A stretch of DNA of 64,000 nucleotides from Pseudarthrobacter sp. ATCC 49987 (GCF_009928425.1 NZ_JAABNS010000001.1:3906001-3970000); one strand, 5' to 3'; shown: positions 55,321 to 64,000, counted from the first letter of the stretch. The notes: generated from the letters alone by a model not told the origin. Numbers and translations are program-made.

Positions 55321-56637
55321 CTACACCCGGCCTAAGGCATCGATGTCCTCGAGGAACTGCTGGTGGACTTCTTCGCTGACCGTGGTGCGGGTATCCGCGA
55401 TCGCATCGAGGTAGTCCTGCGTCGCGGGGCCCTTCCGTACCGCCTCGCGGACTGAGGCGTTGCCGCTGGAAGCCAGCCCGCCGTCGTCGTACACGGCCTT
55501 CTCCAGGGCGCGCTGGGACGCGCTTCGGGCCGCATACTCGATGTCCGCGGGGGAGAAGCCCTCGGTGCGGTCCACCAGGAGCTCCACGTCCACGTCGTCC
55601 ACCACCGTGGCGGGAATGAAGCGCTGCCACATGGCCTCGCGGGCCTGCCGGTCGGGCAGGCCGATGGGAATGACATAGTCGAATCGGCCGTGGCGCAGGA
55701 ACGCGGTGTCCAGGGCGCGGATGAAGTTGGTGGCGCAGACCAGCAGGCGTCCCGGCTGTTCGCGGAAGGCCGGGATGATCTTGAGGAGTTCGTTGGTGAC
55801 GCCCTGCAGCGGCGACGGGGGTTCGCCGGAGCGCTGGGAGGCGATCTCCTCCACCTCATCGATGAAGACGACGGCGTGCTCCAGCTCGGCGATCTCCAGG
55901 AAGGTCTCGCGCAGGGCACCTGCGAGGCCCTTGGGGTCGGAGGCCAGACGGGAGGGGAAGACCTCCACAAAGGGCCACTCGAGGCGGGAAGCAATCGCCT
56001 TCGCGAAGGTCGTCTTGCCGGTGCCGGGAGGGCCGAAGAGCACGACGGCGCGCGGGGGCACCACACCGTATTCGTCGGCGAGGTCGGCCTCGGCCAAGGG
56101 CAGCACCAGGCGGCGTTCCAGCAGTTCCTTCTCGTTCCGCATGCCGGCGACGTTTTCCCAGAGGTCGCGGGCCAGGATGCGGCCGCCGAGCTGGCTGAGC
56201 GGTTCGAGTTCCTGGCGCTGCACCGGGATCTTCCGCTCGAAATACCGCAGGTTCTTCTTCAGCACGAAGCCCCGGCCCAGGAACGCTTCCACCCGGGTCT
56301 CGGATTCCGGCATGAGCGCGGAGAGCTTGTTCAGCCCGTGCGGCGCCATCCGGTTCTCGACGGCGGCCAGCAGCGAGGTGCCGATCCCGCGGCCGCGGAA
56401 TTCGGGGAGGGTGGCCAGGAAAACGATCCAGCCCTGGTCGTGGGCGGCGCGGCCGACGGCGGCCCCCACCACCTGGTCGCCCTGCACCGCGACCACGGCA
56501 TGGTCCTTTTCGCAGGAGGCCAGCACCTCGGAGAGCGCGTAGACCGGCTCGACATTGGTGGCCTTGAGGGACTCCCAGAGGTGCAGGATGCCGTCGAGAT
56601 CGGCGGAATGGAAATCCCTGATTCGCCAGTTGGTCAT
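55321..56637 (-). CDS. GNAT acetyltransferase - AAA+ ATPase fusion
   Basis: A 438-residue two-domain protein. Residues 1-140 are a GNAT acetyltransferase (acetyl-CoA loop RGRGIGTSLLAAVENR at 81-96). After a linker, residues 190-438 are a classical AAA+ domain: Walker A GPPGTGKT at 202-209, Walker B VVFIDEVE at 257-264, sensor CATNF, arginine-finger region RHGRFDYVIPIGLP and a sensor-2 helix domain. The AAA+ part resembles the ATPase of FtsH/proteasome-like proteins, without a protease. The ATG at 56637 is chosen at the GNAT start. No partner gene is adjacent; function unknown. Confidence 0.85.
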   Translation of the reverse strand: MTNWRIRDFHSADLDGILHLWESLKATNVEPVYALSEVLASCEKDHAVVAVQGDQVVGAAVGRAAHDQGWIVFLATLPEFRGRGIGTSLLAAVENRMAPHGLNKLSALMPESETRVEAFLGRGFVLKKNLRYFERKIPVQRQELEPLSQLGGRILARDLWENVAGMRNEKELLERRLVLPLAEADLADEYGVVPPRAVVLFGPPGTGKTTFAKAIASRLEWPFVEVFPSRLASDPKGLAGALRETFLEIAELEHAVVFIDEVEEIASQRSGEPPSPLQGVTNELLKIIPAFREQPGRLLVCATNFIRALDTAFLRHGRFDYVIPIGLPDRQAREAMWQRFIPATVVDDVDVELLVDRTEGFSPADIEYAARSASQRALEKAVYDDGGLASSGNASVREAVRKGPATQDYLDAIADTRTTVSEEVHQQFLEDIDALGRV

Positions 56638-56761
56638 GTGGTGTCTCCCTGGTGGTTCGTCGCTGAGCCAGTGTGAGTCTGTCTGCTGAGCATATGCGAA
56701 CGGCTCCCGGGAGAAGTTGCGGGGACGTTGCGTTACGCCCCCGCGACCAGCCGCGCCCCCT

Positions 56762-56822
56762 GCCGAGGTGAGACGTCGCGCCCATGATTCCGCCGGACGA
56801 TGGGCGCGAAACCTCACCTCGG
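56762..56822. repeat. Intergenic palindrome, family copy 5
   Basis: CCGAGGTGAG (56763) with CTCACCTCGG (56813-56822), and inner CGCGCCCAT with ATGGGCGCG. It lies between two minus-strand genes. Confidence 0.85.
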
Positions 56823-56836
56823 GGTCCACGGACCGG

Positions 56837-57433
56837 TTAGAGGCCCGCGAGCAGGTCCTTCATTTCCTGGATCTCGCCCGTTTCGGAGGCCGCAATGTCC
56901 TTGCCGAGCTGAACAGCGTCGGCATTCTTGCCGCTGCGGACCTCGGCGTTGGCCATCTCGACGGCGCCTTCGTGGTGCGCAATCATCTGGCTGAGGAACA
57001 GCCGGGCGGCCTCGGTGCCTTGGGCGGCGTCGAGCCTTGTGAGGTCGTCGCCGCTCATCATGCCGGTCATGGAGTGTCCGCCGGGCGCCTGCGTGGGTTC
57101 GCTCCAGCCCTTGAGCCAGCCAGTCATCTTTTCGATCTCGGGCGCCTGGGCTGCTTTGATCTTCGTTGCCAGCGCGGTGACCCGGGTGTCGATGCCCTGC
57201 TTTTTCAGGATCATGTCGCTCATCTCGACGGCCTGTGCGTGGTGCGGAATCATGGCCTGGGCAAACATCGTGTCCGAGCCGTTGTGGTCGGCCACCGCGG
57301 CCGGGCTGGCCGGCATGGTGCTGTGGTCCGCGCCGGGCATACTGCTGGCACTGGACCCGGACCCGGTGGAGCAGCCTGCCAGGGCGATGACGGCGGCGAC
57401 GGCGGTGGCGGAAAGCGTGAGGGTCTTCTTCAT
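56837..57433 (-). CDS. DUF305 lipoprotein
   Basis: A 198-residue lipoprotein: MKKTLTLSATAVAAVIALAG and lipobox LAGC (Cys20), then a Ser/Met-rich linker. The DUF305 four-helix body carries two copies of the family motif, MIPHHAQAVEMSDMI and MIAHHEGAVEMANAE. Such proteins often occur with copper-handling genes and may bind metal through the His/Met groups. The start at ATG 57433 is fixed by the signal peptide. It is downstream of the DUF6153 gene. Confidence 0.9.
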   Translation of the reverse strand: MKKTLTLSATAVAAVIALAGCSTGSGSSASSMPGADHSTMPASPAAVADHNGSDTMFAQAMIPHHAQAVEMSDMILKKQGIDTRVTALATKIKAAQAPEIEKMTGWLKGWSEPTQAPGGHSMTGMMSGDDLTRLDAAQGTEAARLFLSQMIAHHEGAVEMANAEVRSGKNADAVQLGKDIAASETGEIQEMKDLLAGL

Positions 57434-57562
57434 GGAGAATCTGTCCTTCGGGGATCCGGCCCTGGAGCCGGAGGTCTGGGGGCGCGCGGTGGCCGTTGGC
57501 GTGGCGGGCGCGCGCCGTGGGGCATGGGTCGGCGCCGGTGTGTTCACGGCACATGCCCATTC

Positions 57563-58021
57563 TTACGTGCGGCTGATGGACAGGTCCCGGGGTGAGGGCG
57601 TCCCGGGCAGATAGGCGTAGTCCGGCTGCCGGTCTGCGCGGGATGCCGCCCAGGATTGCATCGCCAGCAGCGTGGATCCGGGCTGTGGGGCGCTCAGAGA
57701 AGCACCCGCAGGGGACGGAGTGCAGTCAACGTGAGCTGCCGGCTCCTCGGCGCAGCCGCCCTGGCAGACGCACGACGGGGGCGTAGTAGCTGCGGCGTTG
57801 TGGCTGGGGTGTTGGCCGTGGGTCGGCGCTGACGCCGGAGCCGCGGGGTGATCTACCGCGGCGTGTCCGGCACTGCCCGAAACCGGCGCGTGGGAGTGCG
57901 TCCCATGGGAACCGGTGAGGATGTGCATGCCCAGGCAGCCCGCGATGACAGCCAGAATTCCGGCCAGCAGTGCGGCCCGGTGCAGGGAGGAAGCGGGACC
58001 TGCCGGGTTGGCAGTGGTCAT
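57563..58021 (-). CDS. DUF6153-type small secreted/membrane protein
   Basis: A 152-residue protein with one N-terminal hydrophobic segment (ALLAGILAVIAGCLGMHIL), then a His-rich stretch (GSHGTHSHAPVSGSAGH) and a Cys cluster (CVCQGGCAEEP). This matches DUF6153-type proteins next to DUF305 genes. His and Cys content suggests metal binding. The ATG at 58021 has AGGAGG before it. It is divergent from an ArsR regulator, which may control it. Confidence 0.78.
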   Translation of the reverse strand: MTTANPAGPASSLHRAALLAGILAVIAGCLGMHILTGSHGTHSHAPVSGSAGHAAVDHPAAPASAPTHGQHPSHNAAATTPPSCVCQGGCAEEPAAHVDCTPSPAGASLSAPQPGSTLLAMQSWAASRADRQPDYAYLPGTPSPRDLSISRT

Positions 58022-58154
58022 CGTGGTCCTCCTCTCCGGCGTGCTGTGTGTGGGTTTCACGGTACCGGTGTTCAACGACGGCGACGGGCAGTGTGTTCCA
58101 GCCTTCCGCGGTCCGCGTCCGTTAGCAGTTGGCCGGCCGGCACAAGTATGACAC

Positions 58155-58176
58155 TATCTGCGTATGAATGCAGATA
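58155..58176. promoter_or_regulatory. ArsR-type operator over its own start codon
   Basis: TATCTGC-N8-GCAGATA is a perfect 7+7 dyad. It spans the start codon (58164) and the CACTAT box (58152-58157), so bound repressor would block the leaderless transcript, and perhaps also the divergent DUF6153 gene. Confidence 0.7.
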
Positions 58177-58499
58177 TGCAGGTTGAGGTCGACAGTCCCC
58201 ACGTGGAGCTGGCCGTCGAGGTGTTCTCCATGCTGGCCGATGCCACGCGTGTCCGGCTGATCCTGGCACTGGGGGAGGGTGAGCTGCCCGTCAACGTCCT
58301 GGCTGAGCGCGTGGGGAAGCCGGCTGCAGCTGTCTCCCAGCACCTGGCCAAGATGCGGCTGGGCGGCATGGTCGCCACCCGGCAGGAGGGCACGAAGGTC
58401 TTTTATCGGCTGCAGAATGATCACGCCCGCCAATTGGTGATGGATGCGATCCACCAGGCCGAGCACGCGCTCGGCACTGCCCAGCGGCACAGCGCATGA
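58164..58499 (+). CDS. ArsR-family metal-sensing regulator
   Basis: A 111-residue ArsR-type repressor: LADATRVRLILALGEGELPVNVLAERVGKPAAAVSQHLAKMRLGGMV is the winged helix. The C-terminus has His-rich helix LVMDAIHQAEHALGTAQRHS (pattern of NmtR/CzrA-type alpha-5 metal sites: D/H...H...H). A zinc, nickel or cobalt sensor is likely, given the cation efflux gene whose ATG overlaps its stop (ATGA). Confidence 0.88.
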   Translation: MNADMQVEVDSPHVELAVEVFSMLADATRVRLILALGEGELPVNVLAERVGKPAAAVSQHLAKMRLGGMVATRQEGTKVFYRLQNDHARQLVMDAIHQAEHALGTAQRHSA

Positions 58500-59569
58500 A
58501 CCGCCCGTCGGACGCCGTGGACGAACACAGCCACGGCGAAGGCCATGAGCACCCGCACGAGCACGAGCACCCGCACGACCACAACCACAGCCACGGTCCG
58601 CACGGACACACCCACGCCACCGGGCTGAAGGGCTGGCTCCAGTCGGTCTTCGTCCCGCACTCGCACGACGCCGCGGACTCCATCGACGAGGCGCTCGAAT
58701 CCAGCTCCCAGGGCATCCGTGCGGTCAAGGTCTCCCTGCTCGGGCTCGCCGCCACCTCGCTCTTCCAGCTCGTGATCGTACTGATCAGCGGCTCCGTGGC
58801 GCTGCTGGCGGACACGGTGCACAACTTCTCCGACGCCCTGACAGCGGTCCCGCTGTGGATCGCGTTCCTGCTGGGCCGCCGCAAGGCCACCCGGACGTAC
58901 ACCTACGGGTTCGGCCGGGCCGAGGACCTCGCCGGGCTGTTCATCGTGGCGATGATCGCGCTCTCCGCGGTGGTGGCGGCCGTCGAATCCATCCGCCGCT
59001 TCTTTGAACCCCAGCCCGTTCACAACCTCGGCTGGGTGCTCGCCGCAGGGCTGGTGGGCTTCGCCGGCAACGAACTCGTCGCCATCTACCGGATCCGTGT
59101 CGGCCGGCGGATCGGTTCCGCCGCCCTGGTGGCCGACGGTATCCACGCCCGGACGGACGGTTTCACCTCGCTGGCGGTCGTCGCGGGCGTCATCGGCGTC
59201 TGGCTCGGCTTCCCGCTCGCGGACCCCATCGTGGGCCTGCTGATTTCGGCCGCCATCGTGGTCCTCCTGTGGGGCACCGTGCGTGACGTCGGACGGCGGC
59301 TGATGGACGGCGTCGATCCTGAACTGACGCAGCAGGTCGAGGCCGTCATTGATCAACATTCCAGGGCCGGTGGGACCGCCCGGCTGCGCTGGTCCGGCCA
59401 CCGGCTGCACGTCGAGGTCACGGTGCCGATCGCGCCGGACGTTCACATGGTGGAGCTCGCCTCGGTGACGTCCAACATGGAACGCGGGCTCCGGCACGTC
59501 CTGCCGCACCTGGGCTCAGTGACAGTGGTGCCCGTTTTCGCTACGGCAAGCGCGCCTCAGATCCCCTAG
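58496..59569 (+). CDS. Cation diffusion facilitator (Zn/Co/Cd-type efflux)
   Basis: A 357-residue CDF transporter. The first 50 residues are a His-rich cytoplasmic tail; six membrane spans follow, with the metal-site motifs [12 protein letters not shown] (HxxxD) and [15 protein letters not shown] (second HxxxD), and a C-terminal cytoplasmic domain. It exports divalent metal against H+. It is coupled to ArsR. Its stop overlaps that of the converging ldh gene at CTAG. Confidence 0.92.
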   Translation: MNRPSDAVDEHSHGEGHEHPHEHEHPHDHNHSHGPHGHTHATGLKGWLQSVFVPHSHDAADSIDEALESSSQGIRAVKVSLLGLAATSLFQLVIVLISGSVALLADTVHNFSDALTAVPLWIAFLLGRRKATRTYTYGFGRAEDLAGLFIVAMIALSAVVAAVESIRRFFEPQPVHNLGWVLAAGLVGFAGNELVAIYRIRVGRRIGSAALVADGIHARTDGFTSLAVVAGVIGVWLGFPLADPIVGLLISAAIVVLLWGTVRDVGRRLMDGVDPELTQQVEAVIDQHSRAGGTARLRWSGHRLHVEVTVPIAPDVHMVELASVTSNMERGLRHVLPHLGSVTVVPVFATASAPQIP

Positions 59570-60522
59570 ATCCCCAGCGTCGCCAAACTCTGCTGCAGGG
59601 TCTCCGCCGAGTGGTGCAGCGAGGCGAGTTCGCCGTCGTCCATGGGGGTATCCAGCACCGAATGGACCCCCACGTGGCCCACGATGCTGGGCAGCGACAG
59701 CGCCACTCCGGTGATTCCGTACTGGCCGTCCAGCACGGTCGACACCGGCAGGACGGCGTTCTCCGCGCGCAGCAGGGCCTCCACGATGCGCGCGCCGGAC
59801 AGCCCGATCGCGTAGTTCGTGGCGCCCTTCCCGGCGATCACCTTGTAGGCGGCCTGCGTCACTTCCCGCGCGGTCTCGGCGAGGTAGTCGGACGTGAAGA
59901 CGCGTTCGCCGTCGACCTCCCAGTTGCGGATCGGGACCGGGCCGATTGTGGCACCGGACCAGATGGGGAATTCGGTGTCGCCGTGCTCGCCCACCATGCT
60001 GGCGTGGACGCTGGTGAGGGAGACGCCTGCCTTGCGCGCCAGCAGCCAGCGCAGCCGGGACGTGTCGAGCACCGTGCCGGAGGAGAAAATGCGCGACGAC
60101 GGCAGGCCGGAGATCTTCTGCGCCGCGACGGTCAGGACATCGCAGGGATTGGTCACCAGCACGTAGACGGCGTCCGGGGAGTGCGCGAGCAGCTGCGGCA
60201 TGAGCTGTTCGAGGATGCGGACATTGGTGCCGGCCAGGTCCAGCCGCGTTTGACCCGGCGCCTGTTTCGCCCCGGCGGTGATGACGACGACGTCGGCCCC
60301 TTCCGTCGCGGAGATATCCCCGCCGCCGGTGACGGTTGCCGCTGCGGCGGCGAACTGGGTGCCGTGGGCCAGGTCCAGCACCTCTGCCTCGGCCTTGGTG
60401 GCGTTGACGTCGAAGAGGGCGACGTTGCTGGCCGAGCCGCGGATCAGCGCCGCGTAGGCGAGGGAGGTGCCGACACTGCCGGCGCCGACAATTGCGAGTT
60501 TTGATCCGGGATTCTGTGACAT
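59566..60522 (-). CDS. ldh: L-lactate dehydrogenase
   Basis: A 318-residue LDH/MDH-superfamily enzyme: [20 protein letters not shown] as the NAD loop, [14 protein letters not shown] with Gln at the position that marks lactate dehydrogenases, [10 protein letters not shown] and the active-site [12 protein letters not shown] with catalytic His. It lies 31 bases after the unassigned gene at 60554 and shares its direction. Confidence 0.93.
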   Translation of the reverse strand: MSQNPGSKLAIVGAGSVGTSLAYAALIRGSASNVALFDVNATKAEAEVLDLAHGTQFAAAAATVTGGGDISATEGADVVVITAGAKQAPGQTRLDLAGTNVRILEQLMPQLLAHSPDAVYVLVTNPCDVLTVAAQKISGLPSSRIFSSGTVLDTSRLRWLLARKAGVSLTSVHASMVGEHGDTEFPIWSGATIGPVPIRNWEVDGERVFTSDYLAETAREVTQAAYKVIAGKGATNYAIGLSGARIVEALLRAENAVLPVSTVLDGQYGITGVALSLPSIVGHVGVHSVLDTPMDDGELASLHHSAETLQQSLATLGI

Positions 60523-60553
60523 GGGGGTGCCTCTTTCCGGTCAGGCGACACTT

Positions 60554-61171
60554 CTAGAGGTGCTGGATGCCTGCCCGCTGCATGGCGTCCTTGTAGACCT
60601 CGACGTTCTTGCTCAGGAGTTCCTCCTGCTTGGCCGCCGAAACGGCGAAGGCGCGGCCGCCGAGTGCGGTTGCCTTGTAGATCTTGACGCCGCGGTTCTT
60701 CAGGGAGGAGTGGTAGGTCTTCTCGAAGAGTGTCAGGAAGGCATGGGCGTCGGCGCCGTGGGCGATGACGGCGGAGACCCGCCTGTTGATCTTGAGGAAC
60801 TGGCGGAAGGGCCGCAGGCCGTCCGTCTTCTCCTGGACGTTCAGCGCGGAGGGGAGCTCGGGATCGCGGACCCAGGGGTAGGCGTTCCACGGCATCACGT
60901 AGCGGGGGTCGAGCTCGACGGCCTCGTAGATGGAGGTGGCACGGCGGGCGGCCTCGTCATCGTTGAAGTGGGAGACGAAGCCCGACTCGGTGCCCTTGCC
61001 CGGGGCGATGTGGAGGCTGACGATCCGGCACTCGTCCTCGTCATGGACGGGGTCGATGTAGGGGACGACCGACCCCGGCTTCTTTTCCATCAGTTCGTCG
61101 CAAAGCTGCGTTACGGCGGCGATGTTCGGTTCCTGTAGCAGGGTCTTCTTTTCGTCCCAGTCAATCGTCAC
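60554..61171 (-). CDS. Unassigned conserved protein (uracil-DNA-glycosylase-like?)
   Basis: A 205-residue soluble protein. The stretch VMPWNAYPW followed by FRQFLKINRRVSAVIAHGADAH has a look reminiscent of uracil-DNA-glycosylase-superfamily folds, but no catalytic motif can be confirmed, so the family remains open. Many charged residues, no signal peptide. ATG 61171 with AGGGAGAAATCG before it. It appears co-transcribed with ldh. Confidence 0.6.
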   Translation of the reverse strand: MTIDWDEKKTLLQEPNIAAVTQLCDELMEKKPGSVVPYIDPVHDEDECRIVSLHIAPGKGTESGFVSHFNDDEAARRATSIYEAVELDPRYVMPWNAYPWVRDPELPSALNVQEKTDGLRPFRQFLKINRRVSAVIAHGADAHAFLTLFEKTYHSSLKNRGVKIYKATALGGRAFAVSAAKQEELLSKNVEVYKDAMQRAGIQHL

Positions 61172-61317
61172 GATTTCTCCCTCAGCGCTCGGCGTCCAGA
61201 ATCAGGCGTCTGGTTCCACTCTACGCTTTTGGGCGCTGGGGCGTTCTTTGGGTCGGATTGCGGCCAGAGGCGTTCGGCCCCTAGTCACGGCCCGGCCACC
61301 GGGCGTACGATTAAATT

Positions 61318-61432
61318 GCCTGCAGGTAGCCATCTGATTAAGCCGGGTCGTTCAGGACATGAAAATGTCCGAGCCATCTCATAGCGAGATCGCGAAGGTA
61401 CCTGCAGGCCTCGCATTTAAGGCGAAGACGCC
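61318..61432 (+). ncRNA. Candidate structured RNA upstream of GH3 pseudogene
   Basis: Within the gene-free stretch 61172-61497, an 11-bp outer stem (61318-61328 with 61399-61409) encloses GGACAT-GAAA-ATGTCC (61355-61370), a hairpin with a GNRA tetraloop, and ATCTC-ATAGC-GAGAT (61376-61390). Outside it, GGCG-AAGA-CGCC (61421-61432) forms another hairpin. No known riboswitch or RNA family is recognised. The + orientation is assumed from the downstream gene; function unknown. Confidence 0.35.
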
Positions 61433-61497
61433 CCGAGCCCGGGCCGCATGTCCGTTTCCTCTGCGCCCGCCGGGATGACCCCGAAAGCAGGCAACGC

Positions 61498-63294
61498 GTG
61501 AATTCAGCAGCGATGAAGCGGGCCCGGGACGTTGAGGCGCAGCTGACGGACGAGGAGCACTTCTCGCTACTGATCAGTGTCATGGGCACCAACGAGGTGC
61601 TCAAGGACAAGGATCCGCGCATCCCTGACGGCGTCCCGATGAGCGCCGGCTACACTCCGGGGATCCCGCGGCTGGGCATCCCCGCCCTGCTGATGAGCGA
61701 CGCGAGCCTGGGCGTGACCAACCCGGGCTACCGCGAGGGGATACCGCCACAGCGCTTCCGGCCTCCATCGCGCTCGGCGCCAGCTTTAACCCGGAACTCG
61801 CCCGCAGATCCGGACAGCTGGTGGGTCGGGAAGCCCGGAGCAAAGGCCTTAACGTCCAGCTCGCCGGCGGACTTAATCTCCACCGCGACCCGCGCAACGG
61901 CCGGAACTTCGAGTACCTGTCCGAGGGACTTCGCCCTGGGGGGCCTGGACCAGGAATCCGGCGCGCAGATCGACGTGATGATGTGGGGACAGGAGAGCTT
62001 CACCGCCCCGCTGCGCGCGGCCTACGCGGCGGGTGACTTCCCCAAGGAACGCCTCTCCGAGATGGCGCAGCGCATCCTCTTCGCCATCTTCGACGTCGGC
62101 ATCGACCGCTGGGAGGGAACGCCCGACGTCGACCTCGCCGCCCACGCCGACATCGCCCTCGAGACGGCGCGGCAGGGGATCGTCCTCCTGAAGAACGACG
62201 GCATGCTGCCGCTGGCGGCGCCGTCCAGTGCCGGCGCGCCCTTCAGGATTGCCGTTATCGGGGGACATGCCCAGCTTGGGGTACCGGCCGGCTGCGGCTC
62301 CAGCGCCGTCACGCCGCCCGGCGGCTACGCCGAAATCCATTCCATCGGCGGCCCCGGCATCATGGGCAGCATGCGGAACCTGTACCTGCGGCCCTCCTCG
62401 CCGCTGGCGGAACTGCAGAAGCTGCTGCCCGACGCCGAGATCGAATACGACCCCGGGATGAGCCCGGGCGAGGCGGCGCTGCTGGCCCGCCGTTCCGACG
62501 TCGCCATCGTGTTCGGCATCCGGGTGGAGGGCGAAGGCTACGACAACGCGGACCTTTCCCTGCCCTGGGGGCAGGACGCCGTGATCGAGGCCGTCGCGGA
62601 GGCCAACCCGAACGCCGTCGTCGTCCTCGAGACCGGCAACCCTGTCGCGATGCCGTGGCTCCCGAAGGTCAGAGCCGTCCTGGCGGCCTGGTATCCCGGC
62701 CAGTGCGGGGGCCAGGCGATCGCCGAAATCCTCGCCGGCGTCACCAACCCCTCCGGGAAACTCCCGCTGACCTTCCCGACAGGCCTGGACCAGACACCGC
62801 GGCCGGAACTCCCGGGCCTCGGCACACCGTGGGGAACCCCGACGACGGTCAACTACCACGAGGGATCCGACGTCGGCTACCGCTGGTTCGCGAAAACCGG
62901 GCAGGAACCCCTGTTCCCCTTCGGCCACGGACTCAGCTACACCCGGTTCGGTCGTGGAGACCTGACGGTGCAGGACCGGGGCGGGGTGCGGGCCGAATTC
63001 ACTGTCACCAATGTGGGGCCGCGCCGCGGGGCGGACGTGCCCCAGCTCTACGTCCTTGAGGATCCGGCAGGACCCCGGATGCGGCTGCTCGGATTCGAAC
63101 GGGTGGACCTCGAGCCCGGCGAATCACGGACCGTCTCGCTGGCCGTTGATTCGCGGCTGCTGGCGTCCTATAACACCGCCCGCGGGCAGTGGCATACCGC
63201 CGGTGGCAGCTACCGGCTGGCGCTCGGGCACTCGGCAGGGGACTGCACCCTGGAAGCTGACGTGTCCCTGACGGAGGCCTGGTTCGGCCGGTAG
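61498..63294 (+). pseudogene. GH3 beta-glucosidase, inactivated by frameshift and internal deletion
   Basis: An open frame of 598 codons that still encodes most of a GH3 beta-glucosidase: SDASLGVTNPGYREG at the start, QGIVLLKNDGMLPL, LVTFPTGLD-like and a fibronectin-type C-terminus with GYRWFAKTGQEPLFPFGHGLSYT. Between 61740 and 61925 the family sequence (ALGASFNPELARRSGQLVGR ... NGRNFEYLSE) is in another frame: one G is missing in the run at 61737-61740. At 61925-61927 the sequence jumps from YLSE to DFALGGLDQESG, losing about 130 residues including the SDW nucleophile segment; the jump restores the frame. The product cannot be active. Confidence 0.85.
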
Positions 63295-63338
63295 CTCTTG
63301 GCTGGCCAGGGGCCGATTTCGCAGGATGCAGGTTGGAT

Positions 63339-64000
63339 TCAGACCGCGGCGATGCCGTAGACGACGGTTTTTCGGCTCCTGGTCTGCGCCCGTCTGAGGG
63401 TCTTGGTGTGGTGCCGGCGTTTGCGGCGGCGGTTGGTATCCGCGGGCGGCGCGGCTGCGTCGGGCATCACCTGGGCCGTTAGCTGGTCGCCGTTCAAACC
63501 GCTTCCCGGCGGCGAGGTACCCGGGAGTGGCGGTGCGGTGGAGTGGTAGTTGTGGCCGGTGGGGGTTTGGATTTCGAGGGTGTGTCTGGGTCCTGGCCGG
63601 GGCCTGACGGTCCAACCTGGGGTTTCTTTGACGTGGTTGCAGGCTTCGCAGAGCCCGGCGCCGTTGGCTTGAGTAGTAAGGCCGCCGTGGTGCCAGGGAA
63701 TGATGTGGTCCAGGTGCCGGATGGGGGCGTCGCAGAACGGTGTTCGGCAGGTGTTGTCCCGGACCTGGATGAGGCGGCGGAGCCCGGGCGGGAAGATCCG
63801 GGCGCGGGAGTCCATCGCGACCAGCTCCCCGGGACCGGGAGCGGTATAGAGCCGGCGGAGCCAGACCTTCAGGTCATGACTCGTGGCGGTGTCAGCGTCA
63901 GTGTCGCTGTCTTTGCCTCCGTCGCTGTCGGCCTCCGTGGGGTTCCCGGCGCGTGTGCCGGGCCCCCTCCTATTACCGGAGCCTGCGAGCATTTGCCGGG
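63339..64000 (-). CDS. DUF222/HNH endonuclease-domain protein, partial
   Basis: The C-terminal part of a protein whose N-terminus lies beyond the right edge. The HNH motif is complete: [27 protein letters not shown] then [11 protein letters not shown]. Preceding it is an acidic, Asp/Ser/Thr-rich linker, and the last 60 residues are basic. Such DUF222/HNH proteins are repeated many times in actinobacterial genomes; their role is unclear. The visible frame needs no internal start since it runs off the window. Confidence 0.85.
   Translation of the reverse strand, partial: RQMLAGSGNRRGPGTRAGNPTEADSDGGKDSDTDADTATSHDLKVWLRRLYTAPGPGELVAMDSRARIFPPGLRRLIQVRDNTCRTPFCDAPIRHLDHIIPWHHGGLTTQANGAGLCEACNHVKETPGWTVRPRPGPRHTLEIQTPTGHNYHSTAPPLPGTSPPGSGLNGDQLTAQVMPDAAAPPADTNRRRKRRHHTKTLRRAQTRSRKTVVYGIAAV

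Overview
The window is 64 kb of high-GC, gene-dense chromosome from an actinobacterium. The gene content (mannitol PTS, catechol ortho-cleavage genes, DUF222/HNH protein, DUF6153/DUF305 pair, DasR-type operator) and the many leaderless starts point to Arthrobacter, Pseudarthrobacter or a close relative in the Micrococcaceae. That assignment is inferred from gene families and style, not from a marker gene. No rRNA, tRNA or CRISPR array was seen.

Layout. 1-3.4 kb: 3' part missing of purB, a small WXG100-like protein coupled to an alpha/beta-hydrolase, and a small holin-like membrane protein. 3.4-8.5 kb: a HisC-type aminotransferase, then a three-gene branched-chain/2-oxoacid dehydrogenase operon (E1 alpha, E1 beta, E2) behind a perfect 16-bp palindrome. 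8.5-15.1 kb: a catechol/benzoate island (LysR, catB, catC, catA, benK, benD, flavin reductase); the LysR gene and catA share the same dyad placed identically over their promoters, while benABC is absent. 15.3-21.3 kb: CoA ligase, DUF1508, UspA, aminotransferase, FMN reductase and a TetR regulator. 21.6-27.7 kb: a complete peptide ABC importer with a fused double ATPase. 27.8-31.8 kb: Gfo/Idh/MocA oxidoreductase, ald and a divergent PucR regulator. 31.9-38.1 kb: an excisionase-like protein, ptsI, TetR, mtlA (IICBA) and mtlD, which form a mannitol module. 38.3-45.7 kb: MarR plus MFS pump, sugar MFS, a DUF559-type gene broken by one in-frame TGA, rraA, another MFS and a TetR. 45.7-50.5 kb: malic enzyme behind DasR-like and CRP/GlxR-like sites, three unrelated small genes, and a LysE/Lrp pair. 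50.5-52.9 kb: two insertion sequences (IS701-like, IS5-like) inserted back to back at CTAG targets. 52.9-59.6 kb: Lrp, gluQ, an HD protein, a GNAT-AAA+ fusion, DUF305 and DUF6153 genes, and an ArsR-CDF metal efflux operon. 59.6-64 kb: lactate dehydrogenase, an unassigned gene, a candidate structured RNA, a GH3 beta-glucosidase pseudogene and the C-terminal part of a DUF222/HNH protein.

Most striking non-coding signals: a family of long near-perfect palindromes (core GAGGTGA ... CGCCCATG / CATGGGCG ... TCACCTC) present five times between genes of every orientation; a recurrent TANNNT-N6/7-ATG arrangement showing that many genes are probably leaderless; and an 11-bp-closed, GNRA-capped structured element at 61318-61432 that no gene explains. 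No clearly new multi-gene system was found; the best candidates for something undescribed are the palindrome family, the structured element and the GNAT-AAA+ fusion protein.
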